A stretch of DNA of 8,057 nucleotides, taken from contig DLYT01000029.1 in NCBI GenBank assembly GCA_003447595.1, forward strand, positions 13,076 through 21,132, given 5' to 3'. The notes under the pieces are model-generated. The model saw only the letters and a program-made list of their open reading frames with translations, did no database searches and was not told the DNA's origin. The stretch's first letter is position 1, and each line of letters starts with the position of its first letter. Positions 7,658 through 8,057 of the stretch are shown here, piece after piece. The stretch is from Porphyromonadaceae bacterium. Lineage in GTDB: Bacteria > Bacteroidota > Bacteroidia > Bacteroidales > CAMTPD01. The position numbers were made by a program, and so were the translations under genes.

Positions 7658-7688
7658 CTTGCATTCTAAAAATATTTACTTACCTTTG
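7658..7688 (+). promoter_or_regulatory. Bacteroides-type promoter of the tRNA-Phe gene
   Basis: TACCTTTG at 7681-7688 matches the -7 consensus TAnnTTTG perfectly. CTTG at 7658-7661 matches three of four bases of the -33 element TTTG. The spacing between them is 19 bases, within the usual range. The predicted start near 7695 leaves only a short 5' leader before the mature tRNA at 7701. The promoter lies directly after the operon terminator, so the tRNA is an independent unit. Confidence 0.85.
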
Positions 7689-7700
7689 CATCATCAACAA

Positions 7701-7773
7701 GGTACCATAGCTCAGTTGGTAGAGCAAAGGACTGAAAATCCTTGTGTCCCCGGTTCGATTCCTGGTGGTACCA
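7701..7773 (+). tRNA. tRNA-Phe (GAA anticodon)
   Basis: A complete cloverleaf of 73 nt without an encoded CCA; A7773 is the discriminator base and CTT follows. The acceptor stem pairs GGTACCA (7701-7707) with TGGTACC (7766-7772) over 7 bp. The D arm is GCTC/GAGC. The anticodon stem AAGGA/TCCTT encloses the loop CTGAAAA with anticodon GAA at positions 34-36. The T loop is TTCGATT. All stems pair fully except the T stem, where CCCGG faces CCTGG and position 51-63 is a C-U mismatch. The CCA end must be added by nucleotidyltransferase. It is a single-gene unit with its own promoter and terminator. No duplicate of its 3' end occurs in the window, so there is no sign of an integrated element here. 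Confidence 0.97.
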
Positions 7774-7795
7774 CTTGTTTGAACAAACAACAGAG

Positions 7796-7827
7796 ACGCT
7801 GAAGTTCGTATGAGCTTCAGCGTTTTT
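7796..7827 (+). terminator. Intrinsic terminator of the tRNA-Phe gene
   Basis: ACGCTGAAG (7796-7804) pairs perfectly with CTTCAGCGT (7815-7823). The stem can extend inward by a T-G wobble, T-A and C-G pair to a GTAT loop, for 12 bp in total. Five T residues follow at 7823-7827, then CTTTT. A small inverted repeat (TTGTTTG at 7775-7781 and CAAACAA at 7784-7790) lies just before it in the tRNA trailer. Confidence 0.9.
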
Positions 7828-8057
7828 CTTTTCTACCCCCTCGCACAAACCATCCCATCCCTCTGCTTATTGTATATTTCGTTTTCCCTCCCACAAAGCT
7901 CACTAAACACCTATCCATCACCAATTTCCCATTAAATCGTCTAAGTTTCTCTGGTTGCATCAAAGCGGTGATCGTTTCCAAACTAACACATTGCTGCCGA
8001 TAGAGCCGTTTGAGAAACACGCCTTTCACCTTGCTTATAACAACGTTCGTCCGCATC
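7828..8057. other. Right-edge region with no identifiable gene; one uncharacterised basic reading frame on the minus strand
   Basis: The plus strand has stops throughout and is pyrimidine-rich near 7832-7885. On the minus strand, a frame from an ATG at 8056 runs 79 codons to a TGA at 7817-7819. Its product would be rich in Lys and Arg (19 of 79) with no domain, signal peptide or membrane segment that I recognise. It may extend beyond the window edge. Its stop lies inside the right arm of the tRNA terminator, which is odd for a functional gene. It could be a short real gene, the end of a longer one, a decayed remnant or chance. I see no basis for a function. Confidence 0.3.

Noticed and set aside
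7701..7790. A possible attachment site at the 3' end of the tRNA, as used by integrating elements
   Set aside because: No second copy of the tRNA 3' end and no integrase gene occur in the window.
7666..7848. A 60-codon minus-strand frame across the tRNA-Phe gene
   Set aside because: It runs through the tRNA, its promoter and its terminator on the opposite strand, so coding is implausible.
1..8057. CRISPR arrays, insertion sequences, phage or defence genes
   Set aside because: No spaced direct repeats, terminal inverted repeats with transposase frames, or recognisable defence or phage proteins were seen; nearly all the window is filled by housekeeping genes and one glycosidase.

Overview
The window reads as ordinary chromosomal DNA from a member of the Bacteroidota, most likely order Bacteroidales and close to Bacteroides/Parabacteroides. 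The evidence is threefold. Promoter -7 elements have the Bacteroides form TAnnTTTG, perfectly so before the tRNA and before sppA. Translation starts lack strong Shine-Dalgarno sequences. The protein set is typical of the group: a lipoprotein GH95 alpha-L-fucosidase, a long-form SppA and a long LpxK. Genus and species cannot be fixed from this sequence alone.

Layout. Positions 1-944 (+) hold the end of a pentose-phosphate operon: the last 61 codons of glucose-6-phosphate dehydrogenase (zwf) overlap the start of 6-phosphogluconolactonase (pgl) by the four bases ATGA. A 16-bp hairpin at 955-990, with U-rich flanks usable on both strands, separates pgl from the convergent gene at 1008-3386 (-). 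That gene encodes a 792-residue lipoprotein of glycoside hydrolase family 95. A 269-bp divergent intergenic region follows. Next is a tight operon on the + strand: sppA (3656-5425), lpxK (5432-6541) and thiL (6552-7583), with gaps of 6 and 10 bases, closed by a strong intrinsic terminator at 7602-7638. A single-gene tRNA-Phe(GAA) unit at 7701-7773 has its own promoter and terminator. The last ~230 bases hold no gene I can identify, only an uncharacterised basic reading frame on the minus strand.

How the genes work together. zwf and pgl catalyse the first two steps of the oxidative pentose phosphate pathway. The fucosidase would act in the envelope, removing terminal fucose from host or plant glycans, but it stands alone here with no SusC/SusD pair or regulator. 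sppA (signal-peptide clearance) and lpxK (lipid A 4'-kinase) serve the cell envelope. thiL (thiamine phosphate kinase) appears to be co-transcribed with them without an obvious biochemical link.

I found no sign of a novel system: no CRISPR, mobile element, defence locus or phage genes. The points most worth a second look are a C-U mismatch in the T stem of the tRNA-Phe, the isolated fucosidase, and the unidentified basic reading frame at the right edge.
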